Source of the DNA: an uncultured Collinsella sp.
Lineage (GTDB): Bacteria; Actinomycetota; Coriobacteriia; Coriobacteriales; Coriobacteriaceae
Length of the DNA: 12,593 nt
Direction of reading: 5' to 3'
Assembly (NCBI GenBank): GCA_902494135.1
Contig: CABUSE010000029.1
Coordinates: 1-12,593 of the forward strand
Made by a program: the position numbers and the translations under genes. Of the stretch, positions 6,466 through 12,480 are shown piece after piece (position 1 is the first letter of the stretch; each line of letters starts with the position of its first letter). The notes under the pieces were generated by a model, which had not been told where the DNA came from, made no database searches, and saw nothing but the letters and a program-made list of their open reading frames with translations.

Positions 6466-8223
6466 ATGTTCGCCTCATTCCAAAAGAAGTATTTCCTATC
6501 CGATAAAGGCGTCGCCGGAGTAAAACGCGGCATTTTCTGGACCACGCTTACCAATCTCATTACCATGGCCGGCATGGGCTTTTTATTCCTGGTCATGGCC
6601 GGCTTTGTCGAACATCTCGCCACCGGCGCCGACCTGCCGGATGCCCTGCCGATCGTGGGCGGCCTCCTGGTCTTTTTCGTGTTGCTCTTTGCCTCTAACT
6701 GGCAGCAGTATTACTACACCTACTGCATCTTTTACGAGGAGTGCGGCAAGCAGCGCATGGAGATTGCCGAGCGCTTGCGCAAACTGCCGCTGTCGTTTTT
6801 TGGCCGTCGTGATCTGGCCGATTTAACCGAGACCATCATGGGCGACGTCCAGGCCATGGAGCATGCCTACAGCCACGTGCTGGGAGAGCTTTGGGGTGCC
6901 ATCATCGCAAGCGCCGTTGTGTTCGTGGCGTCGCTGTTCTTTTGCTGGCAGCTGGCGATTGCGGCGTTTTGGAGCGTTCCCGTGGCCTTTGCCGTGCTGT
7001 ATCTAACACGCGGCCCCATGGCTCCGGTGTTCGATCGCGTGCGTGCCGAGAAGGTCAAGGTTACCGAGGCAATTCAAGAGACGCTCGACTGCGTTCGCGA
7101 GATCCGCGCCACCAACCAGGAGGCCCATTATCTTGAGGGACTCGGCGCCGTGATTGATGCCGAGGAGCGCGAGACCACTAAGGGAGAACTCGTTAACGGG
7201 CTTTTGGTCAACTCCGCCTTTGTCATTTTGCGTCTGGGTATTGCCACCACGCTGGTCACGGGCGCCGCGATGGTCGCCTCCGGGCAGGTCGACTTTTTGG
7301 TGCTGTTTGCCTTCCTGCTTATGGTGAGCCGTATCTATGCGCCCTTTGACCAGGCGTTAATGTTAATGTCCGAGCTGTTTGCCGCCGAGTCGTCTGCCAA
7401 GCGCATGCGTTCCATCATGGAAGAGCCTGTGGCGCGGGGCAGCGAGAAATTTGAGCCCGTGGGCCATGATGTGGTGTTCGATCACGTGGCATTTGGCTAT
7501 GGTGCGGGCGAGGACGGACGCGCCGGCGAGAAAGTTCTTACCGATGTGAGCTTTACCGCCAAGGAAGGCGAGGTCACGGCACTGGTCGGTCCTTCGGGTT
7601 CCGGTAAGTCAACGGTGAGCCGCCTGGCCGCGCGCTTTTGGGATGCCGCCGAAGGCACGGTCACCGTGGGTGGCGTGGATGTAGCGAGCGTTGATCCCGA
7701 GGTGCTGCTGCGCGACTACGCCATTGTGTTCCAAGACGTGTTGCTCTTTGACGACACGGTGATGGGAAACATCCGTCTCGGGCGTCGTGATGCCACCGAT
7801 GAGGAAGTGCTTGCGGCCGCGCGTGCCGCCAACTGCGACGAGTTCGTGAACCGCATGCCGCAGGGCTACGACACCATGATCGGCGAGAACGGCTCCAAAC
7901 TCTCCGGTGGCGAGCGCCAGCGCATCTCCATCGCCCGCGCGCTGCTCAAAGACGCGCCCATCGTGCTGTTGGACGAGGCGACGGCAAGCTTGGATGTGGA
8001 GAATGAGACCGTGGTACAGCAGGCGCTCTCCCGTCTGCTTGCAGGTAAGACGGTTATCGTTATTGCCCACCGTATGCGTACGGTGGAAAATGCCGACAAA
8101 ATCGTTGTGCTCAAGGATGGTGTGGTTGCCGAGCAGGGCACTCCGGCGCAGCTTAAGGCGGCAGGTGGAGAATTCGCCCGCATGGTTGCGTTGCAAAAGG
8201 AGGCGGCGAACTGGCAGCTGTAG
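6466..8223 (+). CDS. ABC transporter, fused permease/ATPase, second subunit (YbtQ/IrtB-like)
   Basis: A 585-aa partner half-transporter whose ATG directly follows the TAA of the first subunit, with GGGAGGCGAGG as ribosome site at 6450-6460. Membrane segments lie near residues 22-47, 61-80, 142-160 and 162-181, with two more between about 245 and 295. The ATPase domain has Walker A GPSGSGKST at 375-383 and the signature LSGGERQR from 479. Walker B has D503 with E504 and a normal ASLD loop, and the H-loop is H535. Both subunits keep the catalytic glutamate, so neither ATP site looks degenerate, unlike many heterodimeric exporters. Lengths and layout fit an inner-membrane heterodimer under the control of the divergent AraC regulator. 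The substrate cannot be told from the sequence. Confidence 0.92.
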   Translation: MFASFQKKYFLSDKGVAGVKRGIFWTTLTNLITMAGMGFLFLVMAGFVEHLATGADLPDALPIVGGLLVFFVLLFASNWQQYYYTYCIFYEECGKQRMEIAERLRKLPLSFFGRRDLADLTETIMGDVQAMEHAYSHVLGELWGAIIASAVVFVASLFFCWQLAIAAFWSVPVAFAVLYLTRGPMAPVFDRVRAEKVKVTEAIQETLDCVREIRATNQEAHYLEGLGAVIDAEERETTKGELVNGLLVNSAFVILRLGIATTLVTGAAMVASGQVDFLVLFAFLLMVSRIYAPFDQALMLMSELFAAESSAKRMRSIMEEPVARGSEKFEPVGHDVVFDHVAFGYGAGEDGRAGEKVLTDVSFTAKEGEVTALVGPSGSGKSTVSRLAARFWDAAEGTVTVGGVDVASVDPEVLLRDYAIVFQDVLLFDDTVMGNIRLGRRDATDEEVLAAARAANCDEFVNRMPQGYDTMIGENGSKLSGGERQRISIARALLKDAPIVLLDEATASLDVENETVVQQALSRLLAGKTVIVIAHRMRTVENADKIVVLKDGVVAEQGTPAQLKAAGGEFARMVALQKEAANWQL

Positions 8224-8226
8224 GAA

Positions 8227-8255
8227 TGTGACAAAGGGACAGTCCCTTTGTCACA
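8227..8255. repeat. 29-bp perfect palindrome, REP-like
   Basis: TGTGACAAAGGGAC (8227-8240) and its exact reverse complement (8242-8255) flank a single A. It begins 4 bp after the stop of the second ABC gene. There is no T run after it and no real loop, so it is not a standard terminator. From memory, similar GGGACAGTCCC palindromes recur between genes in Coriobacteriia and some Firmicutes. It may still slow or end transcription. Confidence 0.7.
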
Positions 8256-8282
8256 CTGAGTTCAACCCATAGTTTCCAAAAA

Positions 8283-8388
8283 GTTAACTTTGGTTGACCA
8301 TAATAGTTCGACTAAACTAGTCTCAAAAGCGTGCTCGAGCAAACTAATGAACTCGGGTGCTAAGGCACCATGCCGCGCTTGTGCGGCA
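8283..8388 (+). promoter_or_regulatory. Promoter and structured leader of the DUF6110/ATPase unit
   Basis: A promoter candidate is TTGGTT (8291-8296), a 17-bp spacer and TAAACT (8314-8319). Around it lie AAGTTAACTT (8281-8290, a perfect palindrome), GTTGAC (8293-8298) and GACTA-AAC-TAGTC (8310-8322), which may be metalloregulator sites. Downstream are two back-to-back hairpins: GGTGC/GCACC (8356-8360 with 8365-8369) and TGCCGC/GCGGCA (8371-8376 with 8383-8388). The second ends 3 bp before the AGGGAGAAG ribosome site. No known riboswitch family was recognised. Confidence 0.4.
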
Positions 8389-8403
8389 AAAGGGAGAAGC
8401 AAC

Positions 8404-8649
8404 ATGAAGAAGTCGACGTTTAACACCCTGCTTGTCGGTGGCGGTTTTCTGCTTGGTACGGCCGGCATCAAGCTGCTCACCAGCGCTCCGGTAAAGAACG
8501 CCTGTGTGCAGGGTATCGCGTGCGGCATGCGCATCAAGAACGGCTACCAGGACATGGTCGAGCAGGCCAAGGCCAATGTCGATGACATGGTTGCCGAGGC
8601 TGCCTACATCACCCAGAGCGAGGCCGCTGCTGACGAGACAGCCGAGTAG
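8404..8649 (+). CDS. Small DUF6110-like membrane protein
   Basis: An 81-aa protein with one likely membrane segment at residues 8-27 (LLVGGGFLLGTAGIKLL), rich in glycine. It is followed by an amphipathic stretch and an acidic, alanine-rich tail. The pattern LLGTAGIKLLTS followed by a helix ending near MVAEAAYI resembles DUF6110. That is a small family I recall beside heavy-metal P-type ATPases in gut anaerobes, with no settled function. ATG 8404 is chosen because GGGAGAAG lies 5-12 bases before it. The frame is open further upstream to 8290, but that stretch covers the promoter and hairpins. The ATPase starts 18 bases after its TAG stop and in the same frame. It may be an accessory or regulatory subunit of that pump. 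Confidence 0.8.
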   Translation: MKKSTFNTLLVGGGFLLGTAGIKLLTSAPVKNACVQGIACGMRIKNGYQDMVEQAKANVDDMVAEAAYITQSEAAADETAE

Positions 8650-8667
8650 TACTCCCAGGCACAAACA

Positions 8668-10743
8668 ATGAGATTCTCGATTATCAGCGAGATCCCCGGC
8701 AGGACCCGTCTTCAGTTGGCGGGTCCTGTGCCAGAGAGCGATCTCGATGCGCTTCTTAAGCTCAGCGGCGACATCGACGGCGTGCACAAGGTGCGCGTCT
8801 ACGGCCGTATTGGCCAGATGGCGCTCGAATATGATGAGCAGTGTCGTGCGGGCGTGCTCGACGCCTTGGGTGCGCTCGATGCCCAGGCCATTGCCGACGC
8901 AAAGACGGGTTACGTGATGCAGCTTGAGCCACGCAAGCACAAGCTCGTCATGGATCTTGCCACACTTATCGGCGCCCACTACGCGCGCCGCTGGTTCTTG
9001 CCGACGCCTCTGCGTGCGGTGTTTGTCGTGGCCGGTTACATGGCATTTTTGCGTGCCGCCCTTCATGAGCTGGCTCAGCCGCGCCTGACCGTTCCCGTGC
9101 TCGACGCTTCGGCCATCGGCATCTCGTTCGTCAAGCGTGATGTTGACACCGCGGGCCAGACGATGTTCCTGCTCAACGTGGGCGAGCTGCTCGAGGACTA
9201 CACCCGCGCCATGAGCGAAAACGAGCTTATCAACTCGCTGCTCGATGTGCCCGACAAGGCGCAAAAAGTGGTCGGCGACACCGAGGTAAGCGTTGCTGCG
9301 ACCGAGCTTGAGCCCGGCGATCTGGTCGCCGTACGCACCGGCATGTCCATCTGCATTGACGGCGTGGTCGAGCAGGGGAGCGCCATGGTCAACCAAGCGA
9401 CCCTGACCGGCGAGCCGCTGGCCGTCGAGCGCAGCGTGGGCGACGACGTGTTCGCCGGCACTGTCGTGGAAGACGGCAGCATCTTGGTGCGTGTGCGCGC
9501 CAATACGGCGCAAACCAAGCTGCGCTCGATCGTCTCACTCGTGCAGACGGCCGACTCGCTCAAGTCCGAGGGTCAGTCGCATATGGAGGACCTTGCTAAC
9601 AAGATCGTCCCGTGGAACTTCCTGCTCGCGGGCCTGGTTGCGCTTACCACCCGCAGCCTCATCAAGACCTCGGCGGCGTTGATGGTCGACTACTCGTGCG
9701 CGCTCAAGCTCACGGGTTCGGTCGCCGTCATGACCGCCATGAGCGATGCCGCCAAGATGGGCGTCATGGTCAAGGGCGCAAAGTACTTTGAGTCGTTTGC
9801 CAAGGCCGACACCATTGTGTTTGATAAGACCGGCACGCTCACCGAGGCGCAGCCGCGTCTAGCTTGCGTGCTCACGACCGATGGCTGGAGCGAGGACGAG
9901 ATCCTGCGCCTTTCCGCTTGCTTGGAGGAGCATTTCCCGCATCCGGTGGCGCGCGCCGTGGTCAATGCGGCACGCGAGCGCGGGCTCGAGCACCGCGAGC
10001 GCCATGCTGCCGTCGAGTACATCGTGGCACACGGCATCGCTTCGTCCATCGAGGGGCGCCGCGCGATTATCGGCTCGGCACACTTTGTGTTTGAGGACGA
10101 GAGTGCGCAGCTCGAGACCGATATTAAGGAGCAAATCGAGTCCCAGATGCAGGGCCTGTCGCCGCTGTATCTGGCGGTCGACGGCACCGTTGTGGGCGTG
10201 CTCGGTATCGAGGACCCGCTCAAGTCCGGGGTCCGCGAGGCCATCGCCGACCTGCATGCGTTGGGCGTTAAGCACGTGGTCATGCTCACGGGCGACTCGG
10301 AGCGCACAGCCGAGCGCATTGCTCGCGAGGCAGGTGTCGACGAGTTTAAGGCCGAGCTGCTGCCCGAGGACAAGTACGCGTATGTTGAGCGCATTAAGGG
10401 CGAGGGGCGCCACGTTGCCATGGTGGGCGACGGCGTCAACGATTCGCCGGCGCTCGGTTTGGCCGACGTGGGGCTGGCCATGGGTGGTGGAAGCGACATT
10501 GCCAAGGAGGTCGCCGATATCATCCTGACCGATACGGATCTCGCCGCGATCGTGCGCCTGCGCCGCATGAGTCAGGGGCTTATCGACCGTCTGACGAGTT
10601 CGTATTCCAAGGTGATGCTCACCAACTCGGCGCTGTTGGCATTGGGTATTACCGGCATGATTACTCCGCAGGCGTCGTCGCTGCTGCACAACGGCTCAAC
10701 GATCGCCTACAGCCTGGGCAACGCAAAGGCTTACCTGCGTTAG
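8668..10743 (+). CDS. P1B-like heavy-metal P-type ATPase with HMA2-type N-terminus
   Basis: A 691-aa cation pump of the inner membrane. Residues 1-75 look like an HMA_2-type domain (IPGRTRLQL near residue 9) without a CxxC metal site. The actuator motif TGEP is at 247-250. The phosphorylation site is D386 in DKTGT. The P1B-specific HP pair is H425-P426, and GDGVND is at 587-592. The membrane metal motif reads YSCALK at 342-347. It keeps one cysteine (C344) but lacks the conserved proline and the second cysteine of CPC/SPC pumps. The last segment has LLHNGSTIAYSLGNAKAYL, which fits the final P1B helix. The metal is unknown. The ATG has only a weak AGG upstream, so translation may depend on coupling to the DUF6110-like gene. 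A strong terminator follows. Confidence 0.92.
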   Translation: MRFSIISEIPGRTRLQLAGPVPESDLDALLKLSGDIDGVHKVRVYGRIGQMALEYDEQCRAGVLDALGALDAQAIADAKTGYVMQLEPRKHKLVMDLATLIGAHYARRWFLPTPLRAVFVVAGYMAFLRAALHELAQPRLTVPVLDASAIGISFVKRDVDTAGQTMFLLNVGELLEDYTRAMSENELINSLLDVPDKAQKVVGDTEVSVAATELEPGDLVAVRTGMSICIDGVVEQGSAMVNQATLTGEPLAVERSVGDDVFAGTVVEDGSILVRVRANTAQTKLRSIVSLVQTADSLKSEGQSHMEDLANKIVPWNFLLAGLVALTTRSLIKTSAALMVDYSCALKLTGSVAVMTAMSDAAKMGVMVKGAKYFESFAKADTIVFDKTGTLTEAQPRLACVLTTDGWSEDEILRLSACLEEHFPHPVARAVVNAARERGLEHRERHAAVEYIVAHGIASSIEGRRAIIGSAHFVFEDESAQLETDIKEQIESQMQGLSPLYLAVDGTVVGVLGIEDPLKSGVREAIADLHALGVKHVVMLTGDSERTAERIAREAGVDEFKAELLPEDKYAYVERIKGEGRHVAMVGDGVNDSPALGLADVGLAMGGGSDIAKEVADIILTDTDLAAIVRLRRMSQGLIDRLTSSYSKVMLTNSALLALGITGMITPQASSLLHNGSTIAYSLGNAKAYLR

Positions 10744-10762
10744 CGTTTTCGACTGAGTATAT

Positions 10763-10815
10763 GGCCTGCATTCGGGCGGCACCACAGCCGCCAGGGTGCA
10801 GGCCTTCTTTTGTTT
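10763..10815 (+). terminator. Nested-hairpin terminator after the ATPase gene
   Basis: GGCCTGCA (10763-10770) pairs with TGCAGGCC (10797-10804). Within it GGCGGC (10775-10780) pairs with GCCGCC (10787-10792) over ACCACA. TTCTTTTGTTT follows directly. It lies 20 bp after the ATPase stop and separates that unit from the toxin-antitoxin promoter. Confidence 0.88.
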
Positions 10816-10859
10816 GACGAGATGTTAGCTCGGATATATGCTCGTGCTAGCAATGCTAG
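10814..10859 (+). promoter_or_regulatory. Promoter and operator of the toxin-antitoxin pair
   Basis: TTGACG (10814-10819), a 17-bp spacer and TATGCT (10837-10842) make a good sigma-A promoter that overlaps the T tract of the preceding terminator. The inverted repeat CTAGC-AAT-GCTAG (10847-10859) sits on the expected start site near 10849. This is where an autoregulating antitoxin would bind. Confidence 0.6.
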
Positions 10860-10882
10860 TTAATGCTGAAGGTGAGGTTGAG

Positions 10883-11236
10883 ATGGCTACCGTTGGCAGC
10901 ATGGCACAGGTGAATGTTCGCGTAGATCGCTCGGTTAAAGAGCGCGCCGAGGAAGCACTGCAGCTTTCGGGCAGGTCACTGCCCGAGCTCATAAAAAAGG
11001 TGGTGGCCAAGGTCGCACAGGGTGGCGGGCAGTGCGAGGAAGTGCTTGCGGCCGTCGACGACCGGCAGCAGACCGTCGCGCCCGATACGCCGTTCGCCGC
11101 GTCGTGGGCAGCGGCAGACCGACTTTATGCAGATTTGGGCATCGCTACGTCGCCCGTATCTGATGATCGCGATTGGGACGCAATCTATTCCGAAGCCATG
11201 GATGAGCATTATCGCCAAAAGGGGATGATCCAGTGA
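10883..11236 (+). CDS. RelB/DinJ-like antitoxin
   Basis: A 117-aa protein. Its N-terminal region (AQVNVRVDRSVKERAEEALQ, about residues 8-27, then GRSLPELIKKVV) matches the ribbon-helix-helix pattern of RelB/DinJ antitoxins. It would bind its own promoter. The acidic, aromatic C-terminus (DWDAIYSEAMDEHY) would wrap the toxin. ATG 10883 is preferred because GGTGAGG at 10871-10877 is well spaced. The in-frame ATG at 10838 lies within the -10 element and cannot be used with the predicted promoter. ATG 10901 is possible but has no ribosome site. The stop TGA overlaps the toxin GTG by three bases, as is usual for antitoxin-toxin order. The protein is longer than most DinJ proteins (about 90 aa). 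Confidence 0.8.
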   Translation: MATVGSMAQVNVRVDRSVKERAEEALQLSGRSLPELIKKVVAKVAQGGGQCEEVLAAVDDRQQTVAPDTPFAASWAAADRLYADLGIATSPVSDDRDWDAIYSEAMDEHYRQKGMIQ

Positions 11237-11748
11237 GCGGAGCCCCTCTTAAGATTATGGTGGATGCGAATGTGTGGGTCGATTCGTTTTGCGCCGACCA
11301 TGCCGAGTCGCTCGCTGCCCGTGCCTTTATCGGACAGGCGGCGGAGGCGGGGGCATTGCTGTTCTTTCCGGTGCATATCGCTAAGGACGTGCTGTACGTT
11401 GTCCAACACGAACTAAAGCGTAGCGTTCTTGCCAGCGGGGGAGTGCTCGACGAGGCGTCTGCCCGTGCAATTGGCGATGCGACGTTGGCGTTTGTTCGGA
11501 ATATGACCGAAAACGCTATGGCCGTGGGCGCTGATGCATCCGATCTGTGGCTAGCCGACAAATATCTGACGCTCCATCGCGATTACGAGGACAACTTGGT
11601 ACTCGCCGCATGCAAACGCGCCCAGGTTGATTACTTGGTGACCAACGATCGTAAGCTGCTCGAACATGCCGATCTTGCAGCAAAGACACCTCGTCAAATG
11701 ATGCCGATTCTTGCTTTGGCCGAACGCGGCGGCGCGGCTATCGCTTGA
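11233..11748 (+). CDS. PIN-domain toxin (putative ribonuclease)
   Basis: A 171-aa PIN-domain protein, probably a Mg-dependent RNase that cleaves RNA when its antitoxin is lost. The acidic site is readable. MVDANVWVD has D11 and N13, and DYEDNLVLAACKR has D120. YLVTNDRKLL has D139, the standard late PIN motif. A middle acidic residue may be D51 in HIAKDVLYVV. It is longer than typical VapC toxins (about 130 aa). The GTG start at 11233 overlaps the antitoxin stop, with AAGGGGA upstream at 11219-11225. The partner is RelB/DinJ-like, not VapB-like, so this is a mixed pair. RNA target unknown. Confidence 0.85.
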   Translation: MSGAPLKIMVDANVWVDSFCADHAESLAARAFIGQAAEAGALLFFPVHIAKDVLYVVQHELKRSVLASGGVLDEASARAIGDATLAFVRNMTENAMAVGADASDLWLADKYLTLHRDYEDNLVLAACKRAQVDYLVTNDRKLLEHADLAAKTPRQMMPILALAERGGAAIA

Positions 11749-11760
11749 CGCGAGCTGTTT

Positions 11761-11797
11761 GCGGGCCTCTTGGACGACGATGCGCCAAGGGGCCCGC
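11761..11797. terminator. Hairpin between convergent genes
   Basis: GCGGGCC-T-CTTGG (11761-11773) pairs with CCAAG-G-GGCCCGC (11785-11797) over an 11-base loop, with one internal T/G opposition. It lies between the PIN toxin and the convergent 144-aa gene, so it may end transcription from both sides. Neither side has a strong T run, so efficiency is uncertain. Confidence 0.5.
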
Positions 11798-11806
11798 GTC
11801 TGCTAT

Positions 11807-12241
11807 TTACAAAAGCTCGGCCTTAATGGCGGGACTTTCCGCGAGCTGCTCGGCTGCCTTTTCGTCGGAACTGTCGAGTGCTGCCAGACTGCGGTAGACC
11901 CACTCGTTGACTTGGGTGTTCTTGACGCCTGCGGTCTGCATAAGGGCGCCTACCTCGCGGATTGCTGCGAGCAGATCGGCTTTGGGACCCGCGAGCTCGA
12001 CCTCGACGCCGTGGTAGGCGGTCACGCCGCGGTTTTCGCTCACGTGGTCGATAAAGCCCTCGACGGTCTCAAGCTGCTGGGCGAGAGCTGCATCATCGTC
12101 GGCGTCCAGCGCGACGAGCGCGTTCGATACCGTGAGGGCGGGATGTCCGCAGGGGACAAAGCCTTCGATGACATCCATAGCTTCGGTAATGGTTGAGCCC
12201 AGGCCTGCGAGGGCATTGACGAGTTGCTGCTTAGTATCCAT
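11807..12241 (-). CDS. Uncharacterised helical protein, 144 aa
   Basis: I do not recognise this protein. It is acidic, alanine- and leucine-rich, mostly predicted helix, with no membrane segment or signal peptide, so it is probably cytoplasmic. Two parts resemble each other: residues about 36-57 (TVSNALVALDADDDAALAQQL) and about 99-122 (WVYRSLAALDSSDEKAAEQL). Both share an AL-x-ALD-x-x-D-x-x-AA-x-QL pattern, which suggests an internal duplication of a helical unit. AAAGGA lies 6 nt before the ATG at 12241. A minus-strand TATATT at 12283-12278 is a likely -10. The gene is convergent with the toxin and divergent from tmRNA. The antisense reading of this region is also open but has no ribosome site or family features. 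Confidence 0.8.
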   Translation of the reverse strand: MDTKQQLVNALAGLGSTITEAMDVIEGFVPCGHPALTVSNALVALDADDDAALAQQLETVEGFIDHVSENRGVTAYHGVEVELAGPKADLLAAIREVGALMQTAGVKNTQVNEWVYRSLAALDSSDEKAAEQLAESPAIKAELL

Positions 12242-12277
12242 ATCGGTCCTTTCGACGGTTCAATTTTGCTTGGCGAA

Positions 12278-12305
12278 AATATACGTGACGCGATTGGTAG
12301 CAAAA
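12278..12305 (-). promoter_or_regulatory. Promoter candidate for the 144-aa gene
   Basis: On the minus strand, TTTTGC (12305-12300), a 16-bp spacer and TATATT (12283-12278) could drive the gene. The start site would be near 12271, giving a leader of about 30 nt. The -10 is good and the -35 weak. Confidence 0.4.
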
Positions 12306-12376
12306 GTGCGAAGTGCGGCGCACATTGGGGTCTTCACAGCTCGTGCATAGAACAGCTGTCCGCTTTCAGAACGTGG

Positions 12377-12382
12377 TAAGAT
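12377..12382 (+). promoter_or_regulatory. Promoter -10 candidate for tmRNA
   Basis: TAAGAT at 12377-12382 is the best -10 on the plus strand before ssrA. The base stretch 17 bp upstream (AGCTGT) is a poor -35. If used, transcription starts near 12389, which leaves a leader of about 92 nt before the mature tmRNA end. TTGAAA at 12418-12423 is a -35 look-alike without a convincing -10. Confidence 0.35.
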
Positions 12383-12394
12383 AACACTCCACAA

Positions 12395-12456
12395 GCGGGG
12401 CTTGCTCCGCATGTTCCTTGAAAAGTCGACGGTTATCGGGTGCTTGCAGGCCCGAT
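12395..12456 (+). other. Two-hairpin leader upstream of tmRNA
   Basis: GCGGGG (12395-12400) pairs with CTCCGC (12405-12410), with one G-U pair, over a CTTG tetraloop. ATCGGG (12435-12440) pairs with CCCGAT (12451-12456). No T run follows either, so they look like parts of a precursor leader, not terminators. Nothing else was recognised between 12306 and 12480 apart from a small GTGCG/CGCAC dyad at 12306-12323. Confidence 0.4.
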
Positions 12457-12480
12457 GCCATCCAGACTTTCCCAACATTC

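Noticed and set aside
8227..8255. Reading the 29-bp palindrome as a rho-independent terminator
   Set aside because: There is no loop and no T run after it, so it was called a palindromic repeat instead.
8290..8403. Extended start of the DUF6110-like protein
   Set aside because: The extension reads through the promoter and two hairpins. ATG 8404 has a good ribosome site and gives a normal membrane-protein N-terminus.
8344..9513. 389-aa open frame on the minus strand, opposite the DUF6110-like gene and the metal ATPase
   Set aside because: It is antisense to two well-supported genes, is rich in His/Arg/Gly as expected from reversed GC-rich codons, and shows no family motif.
9690..10568. 292-aa minus-strand open frame inside the ATPase gene
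   Set aside because: It is a Ser/Arg-rich shadow of the ATPase reading frame with no domain features.
10838..10882. Extended start of the antitoxin
   Set aside because: The ATG lies in the -10 element of the predicted promoter, so it would not be in the transcript.
11711..12196. 161-aa plus-strand open frame opposite the 144-aa gene
   Set aside because: It starts within the toxin gene, runs through the terminator hairpin, and has no ribosome site. The minus-strand gene has a good ribosome site and promoter.
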